Shown piece by piece: positions 50,781-60,368 of a stretch of 64,000 bases of DNA; within the stretch, counting starts at the first letter, position 1, and every line of letters begins with the position of its first letter. Origin of the DNA: Paenarthrobacter aurescens (GTDB taxonomy: Bacteria > Actinomycetota > Actinomycetes > Actinomycetales > Micrococcaceae); contig NZ_CP157456.1 in NCBI RefSeq assembly GCF_041549525.1, positions 2,728,001 to 2,792,000 on the forward strand, given 5' to 3'. The notes beneath the pieces were generated by a model. That model saw only the letters and a list, made by a program, of their open reading frames with translations. It was not told where the DNA came from and did no database searches. The position numbers and the translations under genes are program-made.

Positions 50781-52427
50781 CTATTGGGCGGCGTCGAGGG
50801 TGACCTCGACTTCCTGGGTCTGGCCACCGCGCTGGATGGTGACCTTGACCTTGGCACCGGCCGGCTGCTCGCGGACTGCGGCGGTCAACTGGTTTGGATC
50901 GCTCACGGCGTAGTCGCCGAACTTGGTCACAACATCGCCAACCTTGAGTCCGGCCTTCGCAGCAGCCGAGCCCGACGTCACTGAAGCAACTTCGGCACCT
51001 ACTGAGAAGCCCGAATCGCCGCCCGTGGACGACTTCGACCGCACTGACACACCGAACTGACCGTGGCTTGCCTTACCGGTTTCGATGATCTCCTGCGCAA
51101 CGCGCTTTGCGTGGTTGATGGGAACACTGAAGCCGACGCCGATGTTGCCGCTGGAGGATTCGGACGTTCCGCTGCCCGCCGAAGCGATGGCCACGTTGAC
51201 CCCGATCACTTCACCCTTGCTGTTCACCAGCGCACCACCGGAGTTACCCGGGTTGATTGCGGCGTCAGTCTGGATCACGTTGATGGCGATCGAGCCCTCG
51301 TTGGCTGTCCTCTGGCTCTGTCCACCATTTGGCGGTGCGAACTGGAAACCTTCGTCGTCACCTTGGCTCTCATCCGGTGTGCCTTCCGGCACAGCTGAGG
51401 ACGCCACACTGATGGTGCGGTTGAGCGTGGACACAATGCCATCCGTGACCGTTCCGGTCAGACCCAATGGCGAACCAATGGCGACGGCGGTGTCCCCCAC
51501 GTTGATCTTGGACGAGTCACCGAGCGTTGCCGGCACCAAGCCCGAGGCGTCGCTGACCTTGATAACGGCAAGGTCAGACAACGGATCGGTACCAACCACG
51601 GTGGCTTTCAGGACCTTGCCGTCACTGGTGCGGACCTCGATTGCGGCGTTTGCGGTAGCGCCATCCAGCGTCACCACGTGGGTGTTGGTGAGGATGTGGC
51701 CTTGGTCGTCAAGAATGATGCCTGAACCTGTACCACCCTCATTTCCACTGGTTGCCTTGATGGTCACCACGCTGGGCGAAGCTTTGGCGGCAGCAGCGGT
51801 AATAACGTTGACGTCGTCCTTATTGTTCACGATGACGGTGCTGGACTGTCCGCCGTTGGACGCAGCCGGAGCCGGGTTATCCCACAACGCGTTGCTGCCG
51901 GCCACTACGCCGCCACCGATCAGACCCGCCGCAAGCATGCTGGCTACCAAGGTGCCGACGCCGAATGCAGGCTTGCGCTTGGTGGCAACCGCTGACGAAT
52001 GCCCTGGGGTGTGGTGCATACCCGGGCTATTGTGGCCCTGCGCGTTCTGGAACCCTTGCTGGTTTTGGTACTGCTGCTGGTTTGGGTACTCCTGCTGGTT
52101 TCGGTACTGCGCAGCCGCGTTTTCTTCCGGGTTCGCCCCACCATAGAAAGGCTGGTGCTGCGGGTAGCTCGGGCGGTGAGCGGGATCGTGCTGCTGCGGA
52201 GCGCCGTAGTATTGCGGCTGCTGCGGCTGCTGAGGCGCCGCGGGAGGCTGGAAAGCAGGCAGCGGCGTAGTGGGCTGCGCCCCGCCGTCAGCGGCGGCAC
52301 CCTGCCCGGAAGTCCTAGCCGGCTGCTGCAGGTTAGCGCCGGCATCGCCCTGCTCCACGCTGTTTTCCCGCGGCTCCGATGGCTGGCGGTCCTCGGGGGC
52401 AGTGCCCTGGGCTGGATTCTCCGTCAT
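50781..52427 (-). CDS. trypsin-like serine protease with PDZ, HtrA/DegP type
   Basis: A 548-residue membrane-anchored protease. A long disordered cytoplasmic N terminus (about 1-150) is rich in Gln, Pro and Tyr with repeats such as YQNQQ. One transmembrane helix lies at about 155-180. The catalytic triad is His near 250 (ILTNTHVV), Asp near 286 (SDLAVIKV) and Ser near 395 (GNSGGALVN). A PDZ domain at about 460-545 (GFSVGAEVASVTSGSAAAKAGLKVGD) regulates it. It degrades or refolds misfolded envelope proteins. The ATG at 52427 has GAAAGGA upstream. It is divergent from the TPM gene. Confidence 0.93.
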   Translation of the reverse strand: MTENPAQGTAPEDRQPSEPRENSVEQGDAGANLQQPARTSGQGAAADGGAQPTTPLPAFQPPAAPQQPQQPQYYGAPQQHDPAHRPSYPQHQPFYGGANPEENAAAQYRNQQEYPNQQQYQNQQGFQNAQGHNSPGMHHTPGHSSAVATKRKPAFGVGTLVASMLAAGLIGGGVVAGSNALWDNPAPAASNGGQSSTVIVNNKDDVNVITAAAAKASPSVVTIKATSGNEGGTGSGIILDDQGHILTNTHVVTLDGATANAAIEVRTSDGKVLKATVVGTDPLSDLAVIKVSDASGLVPATLGDSSKINVGDTAVAIGSPLGLTGTVTDGIVSTLNRTISVASSAVPEGTPDESQGDDEGFQFAPPNGGQSQRTANEGSIAINVIQTDAAINPGNSGGALVNSKGEVIGVNVAIASAGSGTSESSSGNIGVGFSVPINHAKRVAQEIIETGKASHGQFGVSVRSKSSTGGDSGFSVGAEVASVTSGSAAAKAGLKVGDVVTKFGDYAVSDPNQLTAAVREQPAGAKVKVTIQRGGQTQEVEVTLDAAQ

Positions 52428-52747
52428 GGGTGTTCCTTTCATCCTCGTCTCCAACAACTATGTACCCGGTAACTGGAACAAAAGCGGACGTTCGCTGGGA
52501 GCTTGCTGAAAGATTCGGCCAGTGTTCAATTTCCAGGCGAAAGGACCTTCAACGGCTCAACAATCCGGCGCTCTCCTATATTTCGCTGGTGGCATATTCA
52601 CCCCTGTGGACGGGTCAGGGGGTGCACCATAGAATCAAGAGGAATTGCCACAGCGACCTGCGGCTTTACACCATGCGTGGGGGCGCTGAGCATTCTGTGA
52701 CGATTGGTACGCCTTGTTCCAGTCGCAGACGTGCTGAAGGGTTGCAC
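52428..52747. other. 320-bp intergenic region between htrA and the TPM gene
   Basis: No ORF with coding character is visible. It must hold the divergent promoters. One plus-strand candidate is described separately. No terminator hairpin or repeat was found, and no RNA gene was recognised. Confidence 0.6.
52607..52635 (+). promoter_or_regulatory. candidate promoter of the TPM-domain gene
   Basis: TGGACG (52607-52612) and TAGAAT (52630-52635) are spaced by 17 bp and match the sigma-70 -35 and -10 boxes at 4/6 and 5/6 positions. It lies about 110 bases before the ATG. This is a pattern match only. Confidence 0.4.
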
Positions 52748-54799
52748 ATGCGGTCAATAGTTAAACGCGCACTCGCCGTAATCGGCCTGGCTGGAATGTT
52801 GGCCCTACCGGCCACATCTGCTTGGGCCGCTGATCCGGTGACCATTCCGTCCGGCCAAAACATCGTGGACGACGCCAACGTCTTGGGCAGCCGAAAAGGC
52901 GAAGTCCAGGAAGCCATCCAAAAGACGCTCAAGGACCACAAGTACAACCTGTACGTGGTCACTGTGGACTCCTTCACGAATCCATCGGTGCCCTCGGAAT
53001 GGGCCAAAACGGTGGCGACCAATAAAGGCATGGGCAAGGCAGACGCCATCTTGGCAATCTCCAAGGCCGGTCAGTACTACTTCGCCCTGAACTCTGCGAG
53101 TTCCATCGCCTCAAAACAGTCCAACATCACGCAGAACGCCGTGGCAGCGAATCTGGGCGCCGGCAAGGCGGACTTTGCACAGGCCGCTATCGATACCGCT
53201 GCTGCCATTGGTGACGCGGCAGGCGGAGGCAGTGGAACAGTGCCCAGCGGCAATGCCGGCGTCGGCGTCCTTGTCGGGGTTGGCGTGGTGGCAGCAGGTG
53301 GCGCCGGAACCTACCTCTACCTGCGAAACCGTCGTAAGAAGGCCGGCACCAAAGCCGTCAGCGCCAGTTATGGACCGCAGGGCGAACAGCTCGATCCCCT
53401 GGCAGGCCTGACCATTCCTGAGCTGCGCCAGAAGAGCGGCTCGCTGTTGATCGAGGCGGATGACGCCATCAAGTCCAGCGAGCAGGAGCTTGGCTTCGCT
53501 CAGGCCCAGTATGGTGATTCCGCCATCGGCAACTTCACCAAGGCCTTGGAAGAAGCGAAGGCCCACATGACGGAGTCCTTCAAGCTGCAGCAGCAGTTGG
53601 ACGACCATATTCCTGACACCGAAGAGCAGCAGCGAACCTGGCTCGGCGAAATCATCCGGCGTTCAGAAGCTGCCCTGGCTTCATTGCGCGACCAGAAGGC
53701 TGACTTCGACTCCCTTCGCGAGCTTGAAAAGAATGCCCCCCAAGCGTTGACGGCCGTAACTGCCGGGGCCAAGGAGGCCGATGCCAAGATCGCCAGCGCA
53801 GAGCAATCGCTGGAAGGCCTGCGCTCAAAATACGCTGAATCCGCTTTGACTCAAGTCTCCGATAACATCCTGCAGGCCAAGGAGCGGCTCGCCTTCGTGC
53901 AGAACGCAGCTACCGCCGCACAGGAGAAGTTGGCAAGCGGCGAGAACAGCCTTGCAGCTGTGGCCGTTCGCGCCGCAGAAGAAAGCCTGCACCAAACAAA
54001 GGTGCTGATCGATGCCATCTCAAAGACAGCCGGCAGTTTGGATGAAGCCCGCGCTTCCTTGGAAGGCGCCGTAGCTGAAACCAGCCAGGACCTCGCTCAG
54101 GCACGAGCACTGATCCAGTCCGGCGCACACCCGGAACTCGCGGGTCCGGTGGCCGGTGTGGAAGCTGCCCTGGCGCAGGTGAAAACCGAGATCCAAGGCG
54201 GAAAGATCGATCCCATCGCCACGCTCAGCCGCTTGGAATCAGCTCATCAAGCGCTGGACCAGTCTTTGTCCGGTGTTCGCGATCAGCAGGAACAGGCTCG
54301 TCGGGCCCAAGCTTCGCTTCAGCAAACCATCATGGCGGCGCAGGCACAGATCAGCGCCACGTCGGACTACATCACCGCGCGCCGCGGCGGCGTGGGCACA
54401 GAGGCTCGGACACGGTTGGCCGAAGCCCAGCGCAACCTTGACTACGCACTCTCCATCTCACGCAATGATCCGGTTACCGCTCTGACTTACGCCCAGCAGG
54501 CACATTCCCTGGCGGCGCAGGCAGCGCAACTTGCCCAGTCCGACGTCGATCAGTTTGGTTACGCCGATCAGGGCTACGGCCGCGGAGGGATGTTCGGCGG
54601 GGGCGGCGGAGGCGGCGGCCTTGGCGGTGCCATCCTTGGCGGTATCCTCATCAACTCCATCCTGAACGGCGGCGGAGGCGGTTGGGGCGGCGGCAACGAC
54701 GGCGGAGGTGGCGGTGGATTCTTCGGGGGCGACTCCGGCGGCGGCGACTTTGGCGGCGGCGGGGGCGATTTCGGTGGCGGAGACTCCGGCAGCTTCTAG
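52748..54799 (+). CDS. TPM-domain secreted membrane protein with coiled coil and Gly-rich tail
   Basis: A 683-residue protein. A cleavable signal peptide (ending near AWA-ADP, residues 26-28) precedes the TPM phosphatase-like domain at about 35-155 (IPSGQNIVDDANVLGSRKGEVQEAI ... YNLYVVTVDSF). A transmembrane helix lies at about 178-196 (VGVLVGVGVVAAGGAGTYLYL). Long alpha-helical, probably coiled-coil, segments rich in Ala, Glu, Gln cover about 210-610. The tail (from about 615) is Gly-rich with Phe and Asp. TPM proteins are linked to photosystem repair and, in Actinobacteria, to PspA. The ATG at 52748 has GAAGGG six bases upstream. pspA follows by 97 bp. Confidence 0.85.
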   Translation: MRSIVKRALAVIGLAGMLALPATSAWAADPVTIPSGQNIVDDANVLGSRKGEVQEAIQKTLKDHKYNLYVVTVDSFTNPSVPSEWAKTVATNKGMGKADAILAISKAGQYYFALNSASSIASKQSNITQNAVAANLGAGKADFAQAAIDTAAAIGDAAGGGSGTVPSGNAGVGVLVGVGVVAAGGAGTYLYLRNRRKKAGTKAVSASYGPQGEQLDPLAGLTIPELRQKSGSLLIEADDAIKSSEQELGFAQAQYGDSAIGNFTKALEEAKAHMTESFKLQQQLDDHIPDTEEQQRTWLGEIIRRSEAALASLRDQKADFDSLRELEKNAPQALTAVTAGAKEADAKIASAEQSLEGLRSKYAESALTQVSDNILQAKERLAFVQNAATAAQEKLASGENSLAAVAVRAAEESLHQTKVLIDAISKTAGSLDEARASLEGAVAETSQDLAQARALIQSGAHPELAGPVAGVEAALAQVKTEIQGGKIDPIATLSRLESAHQALDQSLSGVRDQQEQARRAQASLQQTIMAAQAQISATSDYITARRGGVGTEARTRLAEAQRNLDYALSISRNDPVTALTYAQQAHSLAAQAAQLAQSDVDQFGYADQGYGRGGMFGGGGGGGGLGGAILGGILINSILNGGGGGWGGGNDGGGGGGFFGGDSGGGDFGGGGGDFGGGDSGSF

Positions 54800-54896
54800 C
54801 CAGACAGACTAGGCGGGTCAACGCCCCGCATAGAAGCGGTACAACAACTGATCACTGACTTCAGTGTCACTACTGAGCAGGACGAAAGGCAACACC

Positions 54897-55685
54897 ATGG
54901 TTAAGCAGTCCATTTTCGGTCGGATCTCACAGCTCGCCAAGGCGAACATCAACGCCTTGTTGGACCAGGCTGAGGACCCGCAGAAGATGCTGGACCAGAT
55001 GGTCCGCGACTACACGAACAACATTGCCGAGGCCGAATCAGCCGTGGCCCAGACCATCGGCAACCTCCGGATGCTGCAGGCGGACTACAACGAAGACGTC
55101 AAGAACGCGCAGGACTGGGGCAACAAGGCCCTGGCAGCCTCCCGTAAAGCAGATGAGTACCGCGCTGCAGGCGATCCCGTTGACGCGCAGAAGTTCGACA
55201 ACCTGGCCAAGGTAGCCATCCAACGTCAGATGACCGCTGAATCCGAGGCGAAGGCGGCAGAGCCGAGCATTGCTTCGCAGACCGAGGTTGTGGACAAGCT
55301 CAAGACCGGGCTTGACCAGATGAAGAACAAGCTGAACCAGCTGACCGCCAAGCGCAACGAATTGGTGGCACGCTCCAAGACCGCTGCTGCCCAGTCCCAG
55401 GTGCACGATGCCCTCAAGAGCATTGACATCATGGATCCCACCAGTGAAGTTGGTCGCTTCGAAGAGAAGATTCGCCGTGAAGAGGCCAAGGTGCTGGGCC
55501 AGCAGGAACTCGCCAGCTCCAGCCTCGATGCCCAGTTCAACCAGCTCGAAGACCTCGGCGAGCAGACCGAGATTGAGGCTCGTCTCGCCGCCCTGAAATC
55601 CGGTGGGTCCAAGCCTGCCATTGGGGCAGGCGCCCCGGCATCAACCGGAGCGACCGTTGACGAAGCCGATTTCGACAAGCTCTAA
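54897..55685 (+). CDS. pspA: PspA/IM30 (Vipp1) family protein
   Basis: A 262-residue, almost entirely helical protein of the PspA/IM30 family, which coats and repairs the inner membrane under stress. The typical N terminus is IFGRISQLAKANINALLDQAEDP with QKMLDQMVRDY. Heptad-like coiled coil runs to about 215. The ATG at 54897 has GAAAGG six to ten bases upstream; an in-frame start 11 codons earlier is unlikely. The TPM-domain gene upstream and the divergent htrA suggest a common envelope-stress response. Confidence 0.93.
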   Translation: MVKQSIFGRISQLAKANINALLDQAEDPQKMLDQMVRDYTNNIAEAESAVAQTIGNLRMLQADYNEDVKNAQDWGNKALAASRKADEYRAAGDPVDAQKFDNLAKVAIQRQMTAESEAKAAEPSIASQTEVVDKLKTGLDQMKNKLNQLTAKRNELVARSKTAAAQSQVHDALKSIDIMDPTSEVGRFEEKIRREEAKVLGQQELASSSLDAQFNQLEDLGEQTEIEARLAALKSGGSKPAIGAGAPASTGATVDEADFDKL

Positions 55686-55735
55686 GTGATAAAGCTGCAG
55701 TAGCCGATGCTGAGGCTGCCCAGGCGTTGAAACGA

Positions 55736-55773
55736 GAATCGGGCCGGATCCAATATTGGATCCGGCCCGATTC
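55736..55773. terminator. perfect palindrome, terminator of pspA
   Basis: A 38-bp perfect palindrome with 19-bp arms centred on AATATT, 50 bp after the pspA stop and 13 bp before the end of the convergent gntR gene. It can end both transcripts. There is no long T-run. Confidence 0.75.
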
Positions 55774-55786
55774 GCTTAAGCCGGAC

Positions 55787-56584
55787 TCAACCCACCGATG
55801 GAACCGGAGAATCCTGGTCGGGACTAACGTCAGTTGCCACCTCGGCTCGGATTTCGAATCCCTTCGGGTGGAAGTACGTCACAGTGCACTCCAGCACCTC
55901 ACCATGCGCGCCCAGCGTCGTACGCTCCAGTCGGGGAACCATGGCGAATCCGCGAACGTTTAGAGCGTCTGCCAGATGCTCAGGGGGTGCGTGCATAGTG
56001 ACTGTGATTTCCGCCCGATGCAGCGGCTTCAAAGTCCTGTCCTGGATGACCTGGTAGATGGAGTTCCGCTCGGCATCCGCCAAGCTGATATGACGGCCTA
56101 TGTGCGAAGGGATGAAAATCTCGGCAATGGCGTAAGGCCACCCCGCACTCGAGTAAGAGCGCCGGATCACCAGAACCAAGTTGTCGTCAGAGACAAGCTT
56201 GGCTGGCACTGACTGGTCCTTCTCCATCCATTTGTACTCAATGAGTCCCTTGACGGTTTTCATACCGGCCGCCGTGAACGTCTCCATGAAGGGTGCCAAT
56301 CGGTTCAGCATCTTCACGGGCCTCTGGGCCATCACGAAAGTACCCTTGCCCTGCCTTCGGACCAGCAAACCCTTTACAACCAAGGTCTCTATAGCTTTGC
56401 GCACTGTGGTCCTACTGATGCCATAGGCGTCCATCAGCGTCTCTTCCGTGGGAATCCTGGAGCCCGGCTCCAACCGGCTGACTTCGTCTGTCAGGACGTC
56501 AGCCACCTGCTGGTATACGGCAACTGGACCGTCTCTCTGAAGGACTTCACGATTAAGGCCAAATCCGTAGTCGTCGTTGACCAT
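55787..56584 (-). CDS. GntR-family regulator with UTRA domain (HutC type)
   Basis: A 265-residue repressor. The N-terminal winged helix (about 20-85: VAVYQQVADVLTDEVSRLEPGSRIPTEETLMDAYGISRTTVRKAIETL) binds DNA. The UTRA domain (about 105-245) binds a small ligand such as a sugar phosphate or amino acid derivative. The start is ATG with TGGAAC upstream. The gene has no neighbouring transport or enzyme gene in the visible sequence, so the regulated pathway cannot be inferred. Downstream (lower coordinates) is the pspA terminator. Confidence 0.9.
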   Translation of the reverse strand: MVNDDYGFGLNREVLQRDGPVAVYQQVADVLTDEVSRLEPGSRIPTEETLMDAYGISRTTVRKAIETLVVKGLLVRRQGKGTFVMAQRPVKMLNRLAPFMETFTAAGMKTVKGLIEYKWMEKDQSVPAKLVSDDNLVLVIRRSYSSAGWPYAIAEIFIPSHIGRHISLADAERNSIYQVIQDRTLKPLHRAEITVTMHAPPEHLADALNVRGFAMVPRLERTTLGAHGEVLECTVTYFHPKGFEIRAEVATDVSPDQDSPVPSVG

Positions 56585-56658
56585 TGAGTTCCATCCATTT
56601 CTTGACTCAGCGAATCCGGGTTCGATGCTAACACCGGCGTCCGGACAACCGGTTAAAC

Positions 56659-56696
56659 AAAAGATCCGGATCAGTAGTTACTGATCCGGATCTTTT
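56659..56696 (-). terminator. terminator of the first tRNA-fMet gene
   Basis: A perfect 18-bp stem (left 56659-56676, right 56679-56696) with loop GT and an A/T-rich edge, seven bases after the tRNA 3' end on the minus strand. Its sequence is nearly the same as the second tRNA's terminator. Confidence 0.9.
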
Positions 56697-56702
56697 CTTC
56701 AG

Positions 56703-56776
56703 TTGCGGGGACAGGATTTGAACCTGTGACCTCTGGGTTATGAGCCCAGCGAGCTACCGAACTGCTCCACCCCGCG
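56703..56776 (-). tRNA. initiator tRNA-fMet (CAT)
   Basis: A complete cloverleaf on the minus strand. The acceptor starts CGCGGGG and ends CCCCGCA, giving the C1-A72 mismatch typical of bacterial initiators. The anticodon loop CTCATAA sits on a stem with three G-C pairs (GGG/CCC). The T arm contains GGTTCAAATCC. CCA is not encoded. Confidence 0.95.
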
Positions 56777-56996
56777 TCGCAAGATCAACTCTACCGCACC
56801 CGTCAGGGTGCTTCTGACCATATGGCCCCTAAGGTGCCGCAGATCACTCCCTGAAACCAGTAAGCTCCCTTGTGGCCGCTCTGGCGGCAGTGCGCCAAGC
56901 GTCACCATTGAATCGGATGGCACTGTTACAGCCTGAGCGAGCGTCACCACCACACCCGAGGGACATGAGCGAGTGTCGCCAAAGCCAGGGCAAAAC

Positions 56997-57033
56997 AAAA
57001 GGTCCGGATCAGTATTACTGATCCGGACCTTTT
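56997..57033 (-). terminator. terminator of the second tRNA-fMet gene
   Basis: A perfect 18-bp stem (left 56997-57014, right 57016-57033) with a one-base loop in the ideal drawing. The core TCCGGATCAGTA is identical to the first tRNA terminator. It is followed by TTTT on the minus strand. Confidence 0.9.
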
Positions 57034-57039
57034 CTCCAG

Positions 57040-57113
57040 TTGCGGGGACAGGATTTGAACCTGTGACCTCTGGGTTATGAGCCCAGCGAGCTACCGAACT
57101 GCTCCACCCCGCG
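57040..57113 (-). tRNA. second initiator tRNA-fMet (CAT)
   Basis: Identical in sequence to the copy 337 bp away, including the C1-A72 mismatch and the GGG/CCC anticodon stem. It has its own terminator, so each copy is probably an independent transcription unit. Confidence 0.95.
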
Positions 57114-57187
57114 TCGCAAGAACAACATTACCGTCACGTGAATGGCAGACCAAATCCTGGCGACGTGATGTGCATCTCCCCCAAAAC

Positions 57188-57232
57188 GAAAGGCCGGCAC
57201 CCGCCCCCGAAGGGAACAGGCACCGGCCTTTC
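57188..57232. terminator. hairpin downstream of the UPF0182 gene
   Basis: GAAAGGCCGG (57188-57197) and its complement (57223-57232) form a 10-bp stem with a 25-base loop containing CACC/GGCACC. It follows the UPF0182 stop codon by 15 bp on the minus strand; TTTCG follows the stem there. Confidence 0.7.
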
Positions 57233-57246
57233 AGGCGCTCAAAGAA

Positions 57247-60243
57247 CTAACTGCTTGGTGTCGGCGAGGGTGTAGCGCTGGGAGTAGCTCCCGGCGTCGC
57301 CGTGGGTGCCGGGGTGGCATCCAAACGGTTCTGGGCATCGATCGCCTTCTGCAGTGCCTCAGACAACTTGGTCTGCTGCGCACCGTATCCGGCGAAGTCA
57401 CCCTTAGCCAATGCTGCCTGGCCGTCCTGGATGGCCTTGTTGGCCTCGTCCAGGGCCGCCTTGAGCTCCGCCTTGGCATCGGTGGGGCCGGCCGGCGGCG
57501 TCGTTGTTCCGGGGGGCGCCGTTGGCGTCTGGCCGTTGTTGGCGACGTCCCCGGCAGAAGCGCCGGAGTCTCCGCCGAACAATTGGTTCAGTGCTTCGTC
57601 AAGGGTGGGCGCGAAGCCGATCTTGTCACCGAAGGCAACCAGCACACGCTGCAGCGTGGGGTAGGACGTTTCACCCGTGGACTTCAGGTAGACGGGTTGC
57701 ACGTAGAGCAGACCGCCACCCACAGGAAGAGTCAACAGGTTACCGTTCAGCACATCTGATGCACCCTGGCGCAGAAGGTTCAACGCCTGGGAGACCGTGG
57801 GATCGGAGTTGAACTTGTTCTGGGCCTGGCCCGGACCCGGCACCTGGGTGTCGGTTGGCAACTCCAGGAGCCGCAGCTTCCCGTAACTCTCGGCCTTGAC
57901 CCCCTTCTCGTTTCCAGCATCAGAGTCAGCTGCAAGGAATCCATACAGAATGTTCCTCGCACTACCGTTGACCGTCTGAGGAATGAACGATGACGTCAGC
58001 TGGAAAGCCGGCTTCTCCTGGTCAGGCATCTGAAGTGACATGTAGAACGGAGGCTGCTTGACGGCCTCGGAAACGGTGGGATCGTTCGGAACGCTCCAAG
58101 CATCGTTGTTCTGATAGAAGCTGTCCGGATCCGTCACGTGGTAACGGCCGAGAAGTTCACGCTGAACCTTGAAGAGGTCTTCAGGGTACCGAACGTGGCT
58201 CATGAGGTCGCCGGACATTTCCGAGTACGGCTTGATGACTGTGGGGAAGACCTTCTGCCAAGCCTTCAGGATGGGGTCCTGATCGTCCCAGGCGTAGAGA
58301 TTCACCGAACCGTCGTAGGCATCCACGGTGGCCTTGACCGAGTTCCGGATGTAGTTCACCGAGCTGTTTGGCAAGGCGACTGTGCGGCCGGCACTCGTTT
58401 GGGAATCGGCCGTGGCGTTCTGCAACTGCTGCGGCTGCGAGTAAGGGAAGTACTGGCTGGTGGTGTATCCATCAACAATCCACTTCACGCGACCGTCAAC
58501 TACGGCCGGGTAGGCATTTCCGTCGACCGTCAGGTAGGGAGCAAGCTTCTCAACGCGTTCGCGGGGATTGCGTTCGTAGAGAATCTGGGATTCCGCGTTC
58601 ACGCCGTCCGAAAGCAGGAGATCCGAAGACTGGAACTTGATGGAGTACAGGATTCTGTTGAGCCAGTTGCCAACGTTTGGTCCACCGTTGCCGCTGAAGG
58701 TGTACTGCGTTTCGCCGCCACCTTCACGGCCCGCAGGCCGGTCCTGCTCCCGGTTCGGAGCGCCGTCGGGTGCACCCACAATGGAGTACTCCGGTGAGTT
58801 CTCGCCGAAGTAGATGCGGGGCTCATAGGTGTTGTCGTTACCAAGGACGCCGTTGGATGGAATACCCGACTGCAGGAACTCCGGCTTGCCATCCGCGGTG
58901 AACTTGTTGCCCTTGGCTGCCACGACGCCGTAACCGTGCGTGTAGACAATGTGCCTGTTGACCCAGGTCTGCTGGTTGGCGCTGAGGCCATCCGGATTCA
59001 GTTCACGGACAGCAATGACGGTGTCCTGAACTTTGCCGTCAACCATATAACGGTCAACATTCAAGGTTTGCGGGAACTGGTAGTACGGACGGTACTGCTC
59101 CAGCTGGGCGAAGGCCGAGGAAATAAGGTTCGGGTCCAGCAGACGAATGTTGGCGGTGGTCTGCGCATCCGCGGCCAGGGCCCCGGTGGTGGCGGTGGTT
59201 GTGGCGTTGTAGGCCGAGACATCGATCTTGTCCAAACCGTACGCGGCCCGCGTCATCTTGATGTTTCGATCAATGAACTCCTTTTCCAAGGTGTTCTCCG
59301 ACGGGCGTACCTGGAATTGCTGAATAACCCAGGGGTAAACGCCTCCGGCCAGAATGGCCGTGATGACCAACATCGCAGTACCGATCACCGGCAGGCGCCA
59401 GCGTCCAATGACCGCGGCAATGATGAAAAGGATGGCAACGAGGCCCGCAGCAACGGCAAGGATCGCCTTGGTGGGGACAACCGCATTGACATCCGTGTAG
59501 AGGGCACCGGCCCAGCGGCCCGAGTTGCTTTGAACGGTGGTGTACCTGTCAAGCCAGAAGTTGATGCCCAGCAGGACCAGGAAGAGAGCGCCGGTGACTG
59601 CAATGTGGATCTGCGCCGCCCGGCTCGTAAAGATGCCGCGTTCCATGAGCCGGATGCTGCCATAGAGGTAATGCGTGAGGATCCCCGCAATACCGGCAAC
59701 AACTGCGATGCTGATCAGGAATCCGGTCACGAAACCCAGGAACGGAAGTGTCATCAGATAGAAACTGATGTCCATGTTGAACAGAGGATCGTTCTGTCCG
59801 AATGGTTCCTGGTTGAAGAACAACAGGGCCTTCTGCCACTGGCTGGCAGCCGCGCTGCCTGCAAAGAGACCGAACAGGATGGGAAGGCCGATCATGACAA
59901 CCCTGCGAACAGGCTCAAGCTGGGCCTGGTAACGATTCAGGTTGTCCCGGGCTTCGGCATCCGGAGCATAGACGGGCCGGGAGCGGTAGGCGATCCTGAT
60001 GGCGAAGAAGACAGCGGCAAACATCATGGCGAAACCAATGAGGAACGTGATGATCCTGGCGAGGTTTTCGCGAATATAAACTTCGAAGAAGCCAAGCTGC
60101 TGATACCACAGGACGTCAGTCCACACATTGGCGAAGAAAATGAACCCGACGACGGCCACTGCCACGACAATGAGCGTCGGCGTCAGAGCACCTCGTCTCA
60201 GCGGTGATCTTCCGGGCGGGTTGGAGCTGGCGGGACGGGACAA
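57247..60243 (-). CDS. UPF0182 family large membrane protein
   Basis: A 998-residue protein of the UPF0182 family (Rv3193c-like). Seven or so transmembrane helices occupy about 15-330 ([21 protein letters not shown], the [20 protein letters not shown] helix, and others). A long extracytoplasmic region from about 350 to 890 is followed by an Ala/Pro/Thr-rich, low-complexity tail. The family is conserved in Actinobacteria; its function is not established, though it is widely assumed to work at the cell envelope. The TTG at 60243 ([10 protein letters not shown]) has GAGG eight bases upstream and gives the family's N terminus. The ATG at 60327 lacks a ribosome site. Confidence 0.88.
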   Translation of the reverse strand: MSRPASSNPPGRSPLRRGALTPTLIVVAVAVVGFIFFANVWTDVLWYQQLGFFEVYIRENLARIITFLIGFAMMFAAVFFAIRIAYRSRPVYAPDAEARDNLNRYQAQLEPVRRVVMIGLPILFGLFAGSAAASQWQKALLFFNQEPFGQNDPLFNMDISFYLMTLPFLGFVTGFLISIAVVAGIAGILTHYLYGSIRLMERGIFTSRAAQIHIAVTGALFLVLLGINFWLDRYTTVQSNSGRWAGALYTDVNAVVPTKAILAVAAGLVAILFIIAAVIGRWRLPVIGTAMLVITAILAGGVYPWVIQQFQVRPSENTLEKEFIDRNIKMTRAAYGLDKIDVSAYNATTTATTGALAADAQTTANIRLLDPNLISSAFAQLEQYRPYYQFPQTLNVDRYMVDGKVQDTVIAVRELNPDGLSANQQTWVNRHIVYTHGYGVVAAKGNKFTADGKPEFLQSGIPSNGVLGNDNTYEPRIYFGENSPEYSIVGAPDGAPNREQDRPAGREGGGETQYTFSGNGGPNVGNWLNRILYSIKFQSSDLLLSDGVNAESQILYERNPRERVEKLAPYLTVDGNAYPAVVDGRVKWIVDGYTTSQYFPYSQPQQLQNATADSQTSAGRTVALPNSSVNYIRNSVKATVDAYDGSVNLYAWDDQDPILKAWQKVFPTVIKPYSEMSGDLMSHVRYPEDLFKVQRELLGRYHVTDPDSFYQNNDAWSVPNDPTVSEAVKQPPFYMSLQMPDQEKPAFQLTSSFIPQTVNGSARNILYGFLAADSDAGNEKGVKAESYGKLRLLELPTDTQVPGPGQAQNKFNSDPTVSQALNLLRQGASDVLNGNLLTLPVGGGLLYVQPVYLKSTGETSYPTLQRVLVAFGDKIGFAPTLDEALNQLFGGDSGASAGDVANNGQTPTAPPGTTTPPAGPTDAKAELKAALDEANKAIQDGQAALAKGDFAGYGAQQTKLSEALQKAIDAQNRLDATPAPTATPGATPSATPSPTPSS

Positions 60244-60368
60244 ACTCTGTACCTCATTGGTGTCAGTGAACAGTCGGTGTGCGCGTGCTGACAATCTCTG
60301 CCGCTGGGAGGTGGCAGAGGCCGTCATCTATGCCACGAGTGGCAGTGAAGCTAAGTTCCACCGTCAGT

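Noticed and set aside
56777..56996. Additional RNA gene between the two tRNA-fMet copies
   Set aside because: No cloverleaf or other known RNA fold could be drawn, and the stretch has no repeats beyond short GCGAG(C/T)GTC motifs.
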